In this document: positions 17,240 to 26,724 of the stretch, piece by piece
Layout: each line of letters starts with the position of its first letter
How positions within the stretch are numbered: the first letter of the stretch is position 1
DNA from: JAUUSJ01 sp964439395
Lineage (GTDB): Bacteria; Bacillota; Clostridia; Lachnospirales; Lachnospiraceae
Assembly: GCA_964439395.1 (NCBI GenBank)
Contig: CAYTNV010000009.1
Coordinates: forward strand, 1-64,000
Direction: 5' to 3'
DNA: 64,000 nucleotides
Position numbers and translations under genes: made by a program
Notes under the pieces: generated by a model
Databases searched by the model: none
Seen by the model: only the letters and a program-made list of their open reading frames with translations
What the model was told of the DNA's origin: nothing

Positions 17240-18181
17240 TCATATATTCACTTCATTAATTCGTATGGCAAGCTCAGCTAAATACGGATATTCATTCAAT
17301 TTTGGTTCATTTATGACCATCCAAAATAAAATCTGTAAAATCTGCGCAATTTCTCTAATATCCTTAATTCCAAGCTGCATAAGTTGATTGCCGCTAATAT
17401 TTAAATTGCGCATATCCATACAGCCATCTGTCTCTATAACCTCGTAATAAATCTTCTCAACCTCAGTCAGAATCGCCAACTTATTATCCTGCTTAAAATT
17501 GCTCTGCGCTAAAATATCCGCTCTTTGTACTCGAAGCAAAGGTAGAATAAGCTCTCTTCCAATAATCCCTATCATTTTCCGAATATTATTTTTCGTCACT
17601 TTTCCTGGTGATTCCCATCGATAGTCATGCCATTCTATCAGTTCTCCGATAATTTTAATCTCTGTCTCGTTAAGCTTTAGCCTTTTCATAATAGCATCTG
17701 CAATATCTCTGCCCACCGAGTAATGCTCATAAAAATGGTCAATTCCCTCTGCATCTGTAGTCTTTGTCGCTGGCTTTCCTATATCATGTAATAGCATTGT
17801 ATAGCAAAGAAGCGGATCAGCTGGAATATTAAGCAATGCATGAAGAGTATGCTCTCCTACCGTATATAAATGATGTGGGTTATTTTGCTCTGTCTCCATC
17901 ATCATATCAAATTCTGGCAAAAAAACTGCGGTAAGACCAAGCTCATATGCTTGCCTAAGCATATCTGGATGTCTCGATACTAAAATTGCTCGAAGCTCTG
18001 CCTCAATTTCTTTTATATCCGCCTTGACAAGTCTCACACTATTTGTCAAAATTGCGTCTTTGATTTCTCCGTCTAATATTTCACCTGATTCTATTGCATA
18101 ACGAACAAAGCGCAACATCAAAATCGGCTCTTTTCTAAAAATTACACCCCAATTTTCCCTAATACTTTCTAATTTTTGCAA
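17240..18181 (-). CDS. HD-domain protein resembling the C-terminal part of CCA tRNA nucleotidyltransferase
   Basis: 313 residues that line up with the RNA-binding and HD parts of clostridial CCA-adding enzymes: EPILMLRFVRYAIESG at the start, then NNPHHLYTVGEHTLHAL and LLHDIGKP (His132-Asp133), with QRADILAQS later. The catalytic nucleotidyltransferase head (about 130 residues with GxSxR and DxD) is absent. The gene begins with TTG 18181 directly behind an excellent GGAGGTG site, so it is translated as a stand-alone protein rather than broken. A 20-codon leader frame (ATG near 18229) overlaps the site. It may be an HD phosphohydrolase derived from Cca. Confidence 0.75.
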   Translation of the reverse strand: MQKLESIRENWGVIFRKEPILMLRFVRYAIESGEILDGEIKDAILTNSVRLVKADIKEIEAELRAILVSRHPDMLRQAYELGLTAVFLPEFDMMMETEQNNPHHLYTVGEHTLHALLNIPADPLLCYTMLLHDIGKPATKTTDAEGIDHFYEHYSVGRDIADAIMKRLKLNETEIKIIGELIEWHDYRWESPGKVTKNNIRKMIGIIGRELILPLLRVQRADILAQSNFKQDNKLAILTEVEKIYYEVIETDGCMDMRNLNISGNQLMQLGIKDIREIAQILQILFWMVINEPKLNEYPYLAELAIRINEVNI

Positions 18182-18417
18182 TCAACCACCTCCAACTATA
18201 TACAGCATTGCTCTTTTTCATACGAATTCTCCCTCTTTCCTTCTCTTCTACTCATTTCCTCAAGAATCCGCAGTCCACCTTCCAAAAAGCTTATCTAAGC
18301 ATAAATAAACTTCTATGAGCTAGCTTTTGAAAGCTTACATTTTTAGTACGCTTTCCTAAAGTATACCATAGTTTTCGCTGGTTTTCCATCTATACAAAAT
18401 ATTCTATGTTAATTTTT

Positions 18418-19701
18418 TTATTTATCAAGCAACACTTCAACACTCACAAGCTTTGCACAAAGTGCAAAAATCTCTGCCGCCTGTTTTAACTCTTCTAAAC
18501 TTGGGAATGTAGGTGCAATACGGATATTGCTGTCTTTTGGATCTTTTCCGTATGGGAATGTTGCACCGGCACCTGTCATAACAACGCCTGCCTCTTTACA
18601 TTTTGCAACAATCTTCTTTGCACATCCTTCCATCGCATCAAAAGAAATAAAATATCCGCCTTTCGGATTCACCCAGCTACCGATTCCAAGTCCGCTAAGC
18701 TCTCTCGTCAAAATCTCATCAACAGCCTGGAATTTTGGACGAATAATATCAGCGTGTTTTCTCATATGAGCGTGAATTCCATCGATATCCTTAAAGAAAC
18801 GTACATGGCGAAGCTGATTTAATTTATCATGACCAATTGTCTGGAACTTCATAAACTGCTTAATATCTGCTAAATTAGCTTTGGAAGCTGCGATAGATGC
18901 GATACCAGAACCCGGGAAACTAATCTTAGATGTAGAAGCAAATTTATAAACCATATCTTCCTTTCCATTCTTAGCACATTCAGATAAAATCTCAATCAAA
19001 ATATCTTGGTCATCATCGTATAAATGGTGTACGCAATAAGCATTATCCCAGAAAATTCTAAAATCCGGAGCAGCTGGCTCTAAATTTGCAAAGCGTTTTA
19101 CAACCTCATCTGAGTAAGTAATTCCCTGTGGATTAGAGTATTTTGGAACACACCAAATTCCCTTTATCGCTGGGTCTTTGGAAACCAATTCCTCTACCAT
19201 ATCCATATCTGGTCCATCAGAATTCATAGGAATATTAATCATCTCAATTCCAAAGAACTCTGTCATTGCGAAATGTCTGTCATATCCTGGAACTGGGCAT
19301 AAAAATTTTACTTTATCTAATTTGCACCAAGGAGTATTTCCCATCACTCCATGTGTCATAGAACGAGAAATTGTATCGAACATTACATTCAAGCTGGAGT
19401 TACCAAAAATAATAATATTCTCTTTTGGAACCTCAGACATTTGCGCCAATAATTCCTGTGCCTCTGGGATACCATCCATAACACCATAGTTACGGCAATC
19501 CACACCTGTCTCACATTTTAAATCTGTCTTACTATTTAATACATCCATCATTTCCATGGAAATATCAAGCTGTTCTTTGGAAGGCTTTCCTCTGGACATA
19601 TCAAGGGAAAGTCCAAGTGCTTTCGCCTCCTCATACTTTGCCTGAAGTTCTTTTTGTAGTTCAACTAATTGCGCTCTATCCATCTCATTATACGCTGCCA
19701 T
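18418..19701 (-). CDS. Aspartate aminotransferase-like enzyme (subgroup Ic)
   Basis: 427-residue PLP enzyme of fold type I. The lysine that would carry PLP is Lys259 in FASTSKISFPG, and WDNAY (218-222) and IIFGNSSL (97-104) are cofactor-site motifs. MSRGKPSKEQLDIS is characteristic of the Asp_aminotransf group (PF12897) known from Corynebacterium AspT and Mycobacterium Rv3722c, which use aspartate and glutamate. Frequent annotation as a generic class I/II aminotransferase is also possible. ATG 19701 has AGGAGGAAA upstream. The 66-base tandem hairpin array lies immediately upstream of this gene and may affect its expression. Confidence 0.82.
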   Translation of the reverse strand: MAAYNEMDRAQLVELQKELQAKYEEAKALGLSLDMSRGKPSKEQLDISMEMMDVLNSKTDLKCETGVDCRNYGVMDGIPEAQELLAQMSEVPKENIIIFGNSSLNVMFDTISRSMTHGVMGNTPWCKLDKVKFLCPVPGYDRHFAMTEFFGIEMINIPMNSDGPDMDMVEELVSKDPAIKGIWCVPKYSNPQGITYSDEVVKRFANLEPAAPDFRIFWDNAYCVHHLYDDDQDILIEILSECAKNGKEDMVYKFASTSKISFPGSGIASIAASKANLADIKQFMKFQTIGHDKLNQLRHVRFFKDIDGIHAHMRKHADIIRPKFQAVDEILTRELSGLGIGSWVNPKGGYFISFDAMEGCAKKIVAKCKEAGVVMTGAGATFPYGKDPKDSNIRIAPTFPSLEELKQAAEIFALCAKLVSVEVLLDK

Positions 19702-19751
19702 TATCTATTTCCTCCTAAACTCATAAAAATATATACTCTAAAGAGCATCCC

Positions 19752-20165
19752 TATGCCTTGCAGGCGAAAACAGCTTTTGCTGTTTTACAAGGTATACCCA
19801 CGGGGCATACCTTATTCTATGCCTTGCAGGTGAAAACAGCTCTTGCTGTTTTATAAGGTATACCCACAGGGCANNNNNNNNNNNNNNNNNNNNNNNNNNN
19901 NNNNNNNNNNNNNNNNNNNNNNNNNNNNNNNNNNNNNNNNNNNNNNNNNNNNNNNNNNNNNNNNNNNNNNNNNCACCTTATTCTATGCCTTGCAGGCGAA
20001 AACAGCTCTTGCTGTTTTATAAGGTATACCCACAGGGCACACCATATTCTATGCCTTGCAGGCGAAAACAGCTCTTGCTGTTTTACAAGGTATACCCACA
20101 GGGCACACCTTATTCTATGCCTTGCAGGCGAAAACAGCTCTTGCTGTTTTATAAGGTATAAATTT
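19752..20165. repeat. Tandem array of 66-bp hairpin units with gap
   Basis: Five units are visible, starting at 19752, 19818, 19984, 20050 and 20116, with exact 66-base spacing on each side of the gap. Each unit holds CTATGCCTTGCAGGCG, then AAAACAGC-TCTT-GCTGTTTT and AAGGTATACCCACAGGGCA, so each folds into a hairpin. Units differ at only a few positions. The true copy number is hidden by the assembly gap. Confidence 0.92.
19874..19973. other. Assembly gap of 100 N
   Basis: Exactly 100 N, the conventional placeholder for an unknown length. The flanking phase is 166 bases, not a multiple of 66, so the spacing is not real. Confidence 0.98.
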
Positions 20166-20355
20166 TATAAAATTATATCATTCATTTTGTTCCTTTTGAC
20201 ATTGTATGCCAAAATTCCATTTTTTGCAAGATGTTTTTTTGATTCCTTCATTTTTTTATAGTTTTTACCTGTTTTCACTCTATTTTTCCTCATTTTTTTG
20301 ACTTTTTTTCGAAAATCCCTATATTCATTAAGCAAAATCCAACTTCGAAGACATC

Positions 20356-20393
20356 AAAAAAAGGAGACTTTTCTTATTATGTCTCCTTTTTTT
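20356..20393. terminator. Bidirectional terminator
   Basis: AAAAAAAGGAGAC and GTCTCCTTTTTTT form a strong stem with T-runs on both strands. It closes the TPM-protein gene. The rest of 20166-20480 is AT-rich without a gene. Confidence 0.85.
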
Positions 20394-20480
20394 CTCCTTT
20401 TATCTGCTCTCTATACGAATTGTGTAAAAAAAACAATTTCATTTTTCTAATTTTTCATGCTAAAACAAATCCTATTTTCT

Positions 20481-21293
20481 CTATTCTTTTTTCTGCTTTT
20501 CTTTTCTCGTTTTTTGCGTCACTGTTCGGATAAAAATATCTTGCTTCGTATACGGATTCACTCTTGCCTCTGTCGTATAAGTATCGGCGCCAACTTGCAT
20601 CGAGCTCTTTCCAGATTGAATCATCGTAAAAACTACAATCCCCGAAAGCACTGCACCAATCAAAAGACAAGTGAGAGGATTGCTAAATAATCCGTCTCTC
20701 TCCTTTTCGTATTCCGCATTATCCTTTTGGCTAGTTTTTAAATTCCGGACATCATTATCCTCGTCACTGTATCCATCCTGTTTTGACTCGTTTCCATAAT
20801 TCATAGCAGAGCGATTTGTCGTTTTACTTTCCAGCTTACTATGTATATTATGTGCAAATACTTGAATCGCACCTTCAAAATTATTTTTTTGTGTATAAGG
20901 CAAAATATCACTTACAATGCTAGAAATATCCATATCCTGGAATAAGTCACTAAGTGTCCCTCCAGTTCCAACCCATACTTCTCTATTTTGCAAATCAACT
21001 AATAAGATTGCGCTATCTCCACCTACCTTATCATATCCCATCTGCTTTGTACTCATAAATAATTTCATATATTCCTTTGCATTATATCCTTGCAAATCAT
21101 TTGTGCTGACAAACGCATAGTCTACCTTATCTTCTATGCTCTGACTTTTTAGTATTTCTTCTGCATCCTCCACTTCTGATGTCATAAGCAAGCCAGAATA
21201 ATCAAACACTCTTTGTTTGTCCTGAGTATAAGTAAAACCTGTTGTGATTATAAAAACTACCACTAAAAGAATTATACTTCTTAACTTTTTCAT
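20481..21293 (-). CDS. TPM-domain membrane protein
   Basis: 270 residues. An N-terminal signal peptide (residues 1-24) is followed by a TPM domain (about 28-150; DYSGLL, VGGDSAILLVDLQNREVWVGTGG), found in secreted or membrane-anchored proteins such as YgcG and plant TLP18.3. A transmembrane helix lies at about 206-226 and a basic tail follows, rich in lysine. The start is ATG 21293 after GGAGAA; the longer frame lacks a ribosome site. It follows the zinc-ribbon membrane protein on the same strand, a common pair in clostridia. Function unknown; membrane quality control is one idea. Confidence 0.75.
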   Translation of the reverse strand: MKKLRSIILLVVVFIITTGFTYTQDKQRVFDYSGLLMTSEVEDAEEILKSQSIEDKVDYAFVSTNDLQGYNAKEYMKLFMSTKQMGYDKVGGDSAILLVDLQNREVWVGTGGTLSDLFQDMDISSIVSDILPYTQKNNFEGAIQVFAHNIHSKLESKTTNRSAMNYGNESKQDGYSDEDNDVRNLKTSQKDNAEYEKERDGLFSNPLTCLLIGAVLSGIVVFTMIQSGKSSMQVGADTYTTEARVNPYTKQDIFIRTVTQKTRKEKQKKE

Positions 21294-21432
21294 AAAGTTC
21301 TCCTTTCGTTCACTATAGGCAAAACAGGGATATCGAAATAAATCTTTCATACCAAATATAGATAATTTTGAAGAGATTTCATACTATATTTGATTGGGAT
21401 TTTATATTTCCCGACAACCCCAAAGAAATCTA

Positions 21433-22485
21433 TTATATAATCATTCCCACTATAATCAAAATAATCGTAAATAAAATCGTAAGACCTATAAACCATAAGA
21501 CCGCCTTTTTTTTGCTCCAAGGTAAATCTGCCACAATTCTTCCCGTCTGTCCGTTCATGGCAAATGTATAATTCTTTCCCTGATATCGATAATTCAAAAT
21601 CCAAACTGGTAATACCGCATAGACTGCGTTATTTAAACGAATACTCTTATTACTACTTACCGACCTTCCATCGTACATTGCAAGCTCCCTATCCAAAAAC
21701 GTATCCATATACTCATTTGCTCTTTGTCTAATTCTTGGCATTAACGCCTCAAAATTCATATTATATTTCTCTGATAAATATCCAGATAAATATGCCATAT
21801 TAAATTCTTCCAACTCATTATAATAAAATGGCTCTAATTTATCCATCACATCATCATCCATCTTCTCAGACGCATCTGCCGGAATTTTGACAAAATTTGC
21901 GTTAATATCTCTATGAACATGATAATACGATGTATGTACATAATTATATTCCTCATCCGAACTATAGCGCACTTTCGTGCACTGTCCGGATGCCTGCAAA
22001 TCTCCATCCACATCAAACAGCCAAAATGGCACATAAATTCCACTAACTTTCTCAACTGTCGTGGAATTTCTAAAAACATTTGGTGTTAAAATTCCCTTTT
22101 TACACCATTTTCTAAACTCTTCTACTGCATCTTCTTTTTTATGCTTAAAAGGAATGATATAAGTCGGAGCATTCTCTCCCATCACCCTGCTCTCAATCAA
22201 AGTGGCATTTCCACAGTAACTGCAAAATGTAGACGTTGTATTCTCATCTGTTAATAATTCAGCACCACAACTAGAACACTTAAATATCTTAAAATCTTGA
22301 TGCGAGAAATTCACATCCTCTATTTTTATATCTCGCACATTTTTTTCATTTCCGCAATGTGGACATTTCATCTTCTGCGTTGCCGGGTCAAACTCCATGA
22401 CCCCACCGCAATTTTCACATCGAAAATTCAGTCCTGTCGTTGATTGCTCTTCTGAATATATGTTTGTATATGCTTCCGCGGCCAT
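21433..22485 (-). CDS. Zinc-ribbon membrane protein
   Basis: 350 residues. Two zinc ribbons are visible at the N-terminus: Cys23/26 with Cys41/44, and Cys70/73 with Cys88/91. A central domain (about 100-320; YIIPFKHKKEDA, IYVPFWLFD, LPVWILNYRY) is typical of the TFIIB-type zinc-ribbon proteins of Firmicutes, and a single C-terminal helix (about 322-348) anchors it. ATG 22485 follows AAAAGGAGGC. Its neighbour is the TPM protein. In related genomes an SPFH protein often completes the set; none is here. Biochemical role unknown. Confidence 0.75.
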   Translation of the reverse strand: MAAEAYTNIYSEEQSTTGLNFRCENCGGVMEFDPATQKMKCPHCGNEKNVRDIKIEDVNFSHQDFKIFKCSSCGAELLTDENTTSTFCSYCGNATLIESRVMGENAPTYIIPFKHKKEDAVEEFRKWCKKGILTPNVFRNSTTVEKVSGIYVPFWLFDVDGDLQASGQCTKVRYSSDEEYNYVHTSYYHVHRDINANFVKIPADASEKMDDDVMDKLEPFYYNELEEFNMAYLSGYLSEKYNMNFEALMPRIRQRANEYMDTFLDRELAMYDGRSVSSNKSIRLNNAVYAVLPVWILNYRYQGKNYTFAMNGQTGRIVADLPWSKKKAVLWFIGLTILFTIILIIVGMII

Positions 22486-23195
22486 AATTTGCCTCCTTTT
22501 TATCGCCTTGAAAATTTGCTTCCAAATTCTCATAAGTTATATCTTAATTAAAACAACGAGTCTGTTTTCGCTCGCAGGATATCCTACGGTATACTCTATG
22601 AGTATATTATTTTATCATATTTTTTCTCATATAACTAGACTTAGAACTGCATTTTTTCTTCTGATTGCCATTCCATATTTTGAAAAGCAGTGACTCACTC
22701 ACTGTATAAAATCGCAATTGACTTCTACAACATATATTTACCTATTCTAAACTTTATTTTACTAAAAAAAAGAATCTCATTTTAAAAAAAATTTTACTCA
22801 CTCAAATCTTTCATTTTTCACTACTTAAATTGTATAAAATACTGTCAAATTCTAGGTTTTTTCTTGATATTTCCTGTTTATTCGTATATAATGATTACGT
22901 TTAGATAAGATTGACAATATCCGTTATTTTTCGTTAAAACATATCAGATAGAAAAAATTAATATTGTCCACATAAAATGAAATACCGTATGCCAAAATGG
23001 GTATACTTAATTTGTCAGGTAATAAAACTGAGCATTCGCTCACAAAGTATCCCTATGGGGCAATTCATATACCTATGATATATAAAATACAAAATAATCG
23101 GATAACTATCATAAGTTACACGATCGGAAGAAGCAGCTTCCGATACACTATCTAAAACAAAAGGATATTTTTTGTAAAAAACAAGGAGGATTTTT
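22486..23195. other. Long intergenic region with hairpin relics
   Basis: About 700 bases without a gene. CTGTTTTCGCTCGCAGGATAT at 22565 and the CCGTATGCCAAAATGGG..CTATGGGGCA stretch at 22984-23060 resemble pieces of the 66-base unit. The plus-strand promoter at 22864 gives the glycosyltransferase a leader of nearly 300 bases. Confidence 0.5.
22864..22892 (+). promoter_or_regulatory. Sigma-A promoter of the gtrB-like gene
   Basis: TTGATA, 17-base spacer and perfect TATAAT. The next plus-strand gene begins at 23196. Confidence 0.65.
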
Positions 23196-24155
23196 ATGCT
23201 TCTATCCGTTATTGTTCCTTGTTATAACGAGGGAAAAGTAATTGAACTCACACATAAGGAAATCCGCAAAGTTTTGGATGAAGATGCTGTTCACTCTAAT
23301 TATGAATATGAAGTAATCTATGTAAACGACGGAAGTAAGGATAATACGATTGATATTATCGAAGCCTTCAGTAAGAAAGATTCCCATAGCAAATACATCT
23401 CTTTTAGTCGTAATTTTGGCAAGGAGAGTGCCATGCTTGCAGGACTTACTTATGCAAGTGGAGACTGTGTCGTCATTATGGATGCAGATTTACAGCATCC
23501 CCCACAGCTCATTCCAACTTTATTGCAATATTATAACGAAGGCTATGATCAAGTTATTACAAAACGTACTCGAACAGGAGATAATAAAATTCGTACTGCC
23601 TTTAGCCGCCTCTACTATCGATTAGTAAATAGTCTAGTAGATGTGGAACTTTTAGATGGAGTTGGAGATTTTAGATTACTAAGCCGACGTGCAGTGGACG
23701 CACTTTTATCTATGTCTGAGTATAATCGCTTCTCAAAAGGCTTATTTTCTTGGATTGGTTTCAAAAGTAAATTAATTCAAATTGAAAATAGTGAGAGAGC
23801 CGCTGGAGAGACAAAATGGTCATTTCGCTCCCTCTTACAATACGGCATCGACGGAATGATTTCCTTCAATAATAAGCCTCTGCGCATTTGCTTTCTTTTT
23901 GGTAGTATATGCATCGGCTTTAGCATTATTTATATTCTATATCTGCTGATTAATATGTTTCTCCACGGAATTGACTCCCCAGGATACATCACAACAATTT
24001 TTGCCGTCCTATTTATGGGAGGAGTGCAACTTTTCTCTATCGGAGTATTAGGCGAGTATATTGGACGTATCTATTATGAAGTAAAGGGAAGACCACATTT
24101 CTTAGTAGATAAAACAAATATTGCAAGGCATAAAAAAGATGAATTCAATTCTTAA
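23196..24155 (+). CDS. GtrB-like polyprenyl-phosphate glycosyltransferase (GT2)
   Basis: 319 residues. The N-terminal GT-A domain has SVIVPCYNEG (4-13), VNDGSKDNT and MDADLQHPP (the metal-binding DxD). Two membrane helices at about 227-250 and 262-286 follow, as in GtrB, CsbB and YkcC proteins that load a sugar from a nucleotide donor onto undecaprenyl phosphate. ATG 23196 has AAGGAGGA upstream. It is a lone gene with its own promoter; the partner GtrA flippase and a second GT2 lie 40 kb away. The sugar is not known. Confidence 0.88.
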   Translation: MLLSVIVPCYNEGKVIELTHKEIRKVLDEDAVHSNYEYEVIYVNDGSKDNTIDIIEAFSKKDSHSKYISFSRNFGKESAMLAGLTYASGDCVVIMDADLQHPPQLIPTLLQYYNEGYDQVITKRTRTGDNKIRTAFSRLYYRLVNSLVDVELLDGVGDFRLLSRRAVDALLSMSEYNRFSKGLFSWIGFKSKLIQIENSERAAGETKWSFRSLLQYGIDGMISFNNKPLRICFLFGSICIGFSIIYILYLLINMFLHGIDSPGYITTIFAVLFMGGVQLFSIGVLGEYIGRIYYEVKGRPHFLVDKTNIARHKKDEFNS

Positions 24156-24353
24156 ATTTCTACGCAGATTAGAATAAAAATTATTCATATTAAACAACTT
24201 TATTAACAAGTAGCAATCTTTATTATTTTTACTAAAATTATATGGGATTGCTCTTTTACTCATAGCTATATCGTACTATTTTTCAGCTCTACTTAGATTT
24301 CGAGTATATTTGCTATATTTACACATTGTTTTACTCAAACTCTTAAGATTCGA

Positions 24354-24382
24354 TTGCTGGATATAACTTTTTGTGTTATACT
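24354..24382 (+). promoter_or_regulatory. Promoter of the blaI-like/M56 pair
   Basis: TTGCTG, 17-base spacer, TATACT, ending 49 bases before the blaI start codon. Such promoters are normally repressed by the BlaI product. Confidence 0.55.
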
Positions 24383-24431
24383 TATAGATGGATATAATTA
24401 TGATATCACATTATTAAGGAGGAATGTTCGT

Positions 24432-24809
24432 ATGAGTAGAACATTAAGCGCTACAGAATTTGATATTATGTGTTATTTCTGGGAGGTATTTGAGGAAGGC
24501 GAAAAAGGATTCGCAGATGTTATGACTCACTTTCGTACCACCCAAGGTAGAGAATGGTCAAAGCAAACCTTGAATATTTTTCTACTTCGATTAATTGACA
24601 AGGGATTGCTTCAATTTAGAAAGGTTGGAAATCGAAAATATTATATTGCTAAAATGACTCGACCAGAGTACGATCAGCTTTGTGCGAAAGAGGCTTTGAA
24701 GAAATCATTTGATGGTAATCTTCCAAAGTTCCTCGCAGCTTTGACTGGAGAAGAGAAAATTTCTGAAGTGGATGAACAAGAGCTTTTAGATTATATTAAA
24801 AATAAATAG
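24432..24809 (+). CDS. BlaI/MecI-family repressor
   Basis: 125-residue winged-helix regulator. LSATEFDIMCYFWE opens the fold, EWSKQTLNIFLLRLIDKGLLQFRKVGNRKYYIAKM gives recognition helix and wing, and the C-terminal part (about 90-120) would dimerise; BlaI repressors are cut there by their sensor protease. ATG 24432 has AAGGAGGA before it. The M56 sensor gene follows after 28 bases. A close paralogue is at 26977-27348. Targets may include cell-wall stress genes rather than a beta-lactamase, none of which is visible. Confidence 0.88.
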   Translation: MSRTLSATEFDIMCYFWEVFEEGEKGFADVMTHFRTTQGREWSKQTLNIFLLRLIDKGLLQFRKVGNRKYYIAKMTRPEYDQLCAKEALKKSFDGNLPKFLAALTGEEKISEVDEQELLDYIKNK

Positions 24810-24837
24810 ACGGAGAATTTTTATAAAGAGTGATATT

Positions 24838-26175
24838 ATGCTTCTATTACTTATCATGACTTTTGCTGGATCTATTCCCCTATTATGTTATCTTTGTCTT
24901 TTTCACATGATGGGGGATAGATTCCCGATGAAATTTTATACGCTCCTTTTGAGAATGAGCATCATCTTCTATTTATGTCCATTTCAAGTTTTTAAATATT
25001 TGTTACCAGCAAATTTACTTGATATGTTTAGCGGTCTGGAGATAACTTACCAGAAAACGGTTGATGTAGAAAACTATATTAATATGCAAAAAATCAGTGG
25101 AAATTATCTTATATACCCCAATTACATCCCGTTAATCTATGTTATCTGTCTGATTTGCTTTGCATCATGTGCTTTTATTACATGGTATCAATATTTTAGT
25201 AATCAGAGGGAACTTCTCCTCACATCGGACGTATTAGACGATAATTTAAATGACTTCATCGATGCACATCCTCAGTTTGCAAAGCTGAGTAGAAAAAGCT
25301 TTTTAATCTTTGAACAGGAATATGCAAATACACCGTTTACGATAGGATTTTCATCGCCGTGTATTATTTTTCCTAATTGGAATTTTAATGAGAAACAAAA
25401 GGAATATATCTACTCCCACGAGCTGACCCATATCCTCCACCATGATGTTCCTTGGAAAGCGCTATGTATGATGGCCGTCTTGTTACACTGGTTTAATCCT
25501 CTTGTCTATATATTAATGTTGCAGCATAATAATGCCTGTGAATATTATGCAGACGAGTACTGTACAAGCTATATGTCTAAAGCTGAACAGAAGGATTATA
25601 TTAGTTTTATTGTGAAATTGACAAGAATAAGCTCTGGCAGAAAATATAATGTTCCGACTTTTTCCAACTCATTCATAGGAGGCAAGGAATCGATGAAAAA
25701 AAGAATTGATTTTATTTTTAAGGAAAGAAAAAGAAGCAGAGTGAGACAAATTTTCTCGATGCTTTGTGTTTGCTTGATATTTATTATGAGCAGTATGACG
25801 GTATTTGCCTATAGTTCTACTATTGAGGATTCTATGCCTTTAGAGGAGATTGACGAAGGACAGGAAATAGAGATTACATGGACAACTGATAATACATACT
25901 CTCTATCAACTGGAGCAGATTTAGATTTTTCCAAATATTCTTCTTATTTTATAGATGAAGATGGAAATTCTATTCCCCTCACTTTAGGATCCAGTATTGA
26001 GCCTTATACACTTTGCACTCATGTATATAAACCTGGTACTAGACAAGTTCATATTAAAGAAGCCGATGGAAGCTGCCAAGTAAAAATTTACAGTGCTACA
26101 ATCTGTTATAAATGCGGCAAATGTATTACAGGTGATTTAATTAAAACTGAAACTTGGACAAAGTGTCCTCACTAG
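24838..26175 (+). CDS. M56 (BlaR1-like) sensor metalloprotease
   Basis: 445 residues. Membrane helices at about 1-20, 35-55 and 98-118 precede a cytosolic zinc-protease domain with HELTH (194-198) and the third ligand region CEYYADEYC (about 234-242); another helix is at about 301-324. BlaR1 would end in a penicillin-binding sensor of about 250 residues. Here only about 120 extracellular residues follow, with a beta-rich part and a cysteine cluster CYKCGKC near 424-430. It probably senses another envelope signal and cleaves the adjacent BlaI repressor. Pairing is as expected. Confidence 0.85.
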   Translation: MLLLLIMTFAGSIPLLCYLCLFHMMGDRFPMKFYTLLLRMSIIFYLCPFQVFKYLLPANLLDMFSGLEITYQKTVDVENYINMQKISGNYLIYPNYIPLIYVICLICFASCAFITWYQYFSNQRELLLTSDVLDDNLNDFIDAHPQFAKLSRKSFLIFEQEYANTPFTIGFSSPCIIFPNWNFNEKQKEYIYSHELTHILHHDVPWKALCMMAVLLHWFNPLVYILMLQHNNACEYYADEYCTSYMSKAEQKDYISFIVKLTRISSGRKYNVPTFSNSFIGGKESMKKRIDFIFKERKRSRVRQIFSMLCVCLIFIMSSMTVFAYSSTIEDSMPLEEIDEGQEIEITWTTDNTYSLSTGADLDFSKYSSYFIDEDGNSIPLTLGSSIEPYTLCTHVYKPGTRQVHIKEADGSCQVKIYSATICYKCGKCITGDLIKTETWTKCPH

Positions 26176-26330
26176 ACTAATATAATACTAACTATACTAA
26201 ACAGACTAACTTACATATAATTATATCAGTCAAACCTGCTTTATACTTTCCAAAAATATTGTCCTCATAGGGCCATTCGATTCTCCCTATGCATAAATGG
26301 CGAAATCTATACATTAAATGCTGATTGACA

Positions 26331-26400
26331 CCCAATCGGATATACCGTACTCCATTCTCTTGCGGTCGGATATTCCATTTCCATCCGATTGGGCAATTTT
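26331..26400 (+). terminator. Terminator of the M56 gene
   Basis: CCCAATCGGAT (26331-26341) and ATCCGATTGGG (26383-26393) pair perfectly and are followed by CAATTTTATT. Confidence 0.75.
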
Positions 26401-26439
26401 ATTATACCCAGCATCAACTCATCAACTTCCCTAGTTTTT

Positions 26440-26605
26440 AACTATGGGCATATAAACAACGTAAAATAGAGCATCGTATGGCATACGGGAACTCTCTAAT
26501 CTAGCTTGTGGACTTCATGTAAAACATGACCTGGTATCCTTCGGGAGAAATCCAGCAAAGAGAGAAGCAAGAATCCCCTAATTAGGTGCGGGGGAATGCC
26601 ATTGA
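26440..26605 (+). ncRNA. Candidate OMEGA/HEARO-like structured RNA, no nuclease gene
   Basis: The stretch holds several short hairpins: CGTATGGCATACG, CATGTAAAACATG and CTGG..CCTTCGGG..CCAG, with CTCTCT able to pair with AGAGAG. It ends in GAAGCAAGAATCCCC, TAATTAGG and GCGGGGGAAT, a hairpin closely resembling the right end of IS200/IS605-type elements and the RNAs linked to TnpB or IscB. No TnpB or IscB frame lies within 26176-26976 on either strand. Strand chosen from the downstream terminator. The family call is from memory of motifs and needs a covariance search. Confidence 0.45.
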
Positions 26606-26724
26606 GATTATGTGCTCGCTTATCTTTCTACTCGATTCATAGGATAAACGAGTGCATATATGTTTGCTGACGGACTCAAGGCATACCGTGTCTCGTGTTT
26701 TGACGGTATGCCCCCTTTCAATCG

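Noticed and set aside
17240..18181. Complete CCA tRNA nucleotidyltransferase
   Set aside because: The catalytic head is absent and the 235 bases upstream do not encode it in any frame.
19752..20165. CRISPR array
   Set aside because: The period is constant but the whole 66-base unit is conserved with no unique spacers, and no cas genes are near.
24838..26175. True beta-lactam sensor BlaR1
   Set aside because: No penicillin-binding sensor domain and no beta-lactamase gene nearby.
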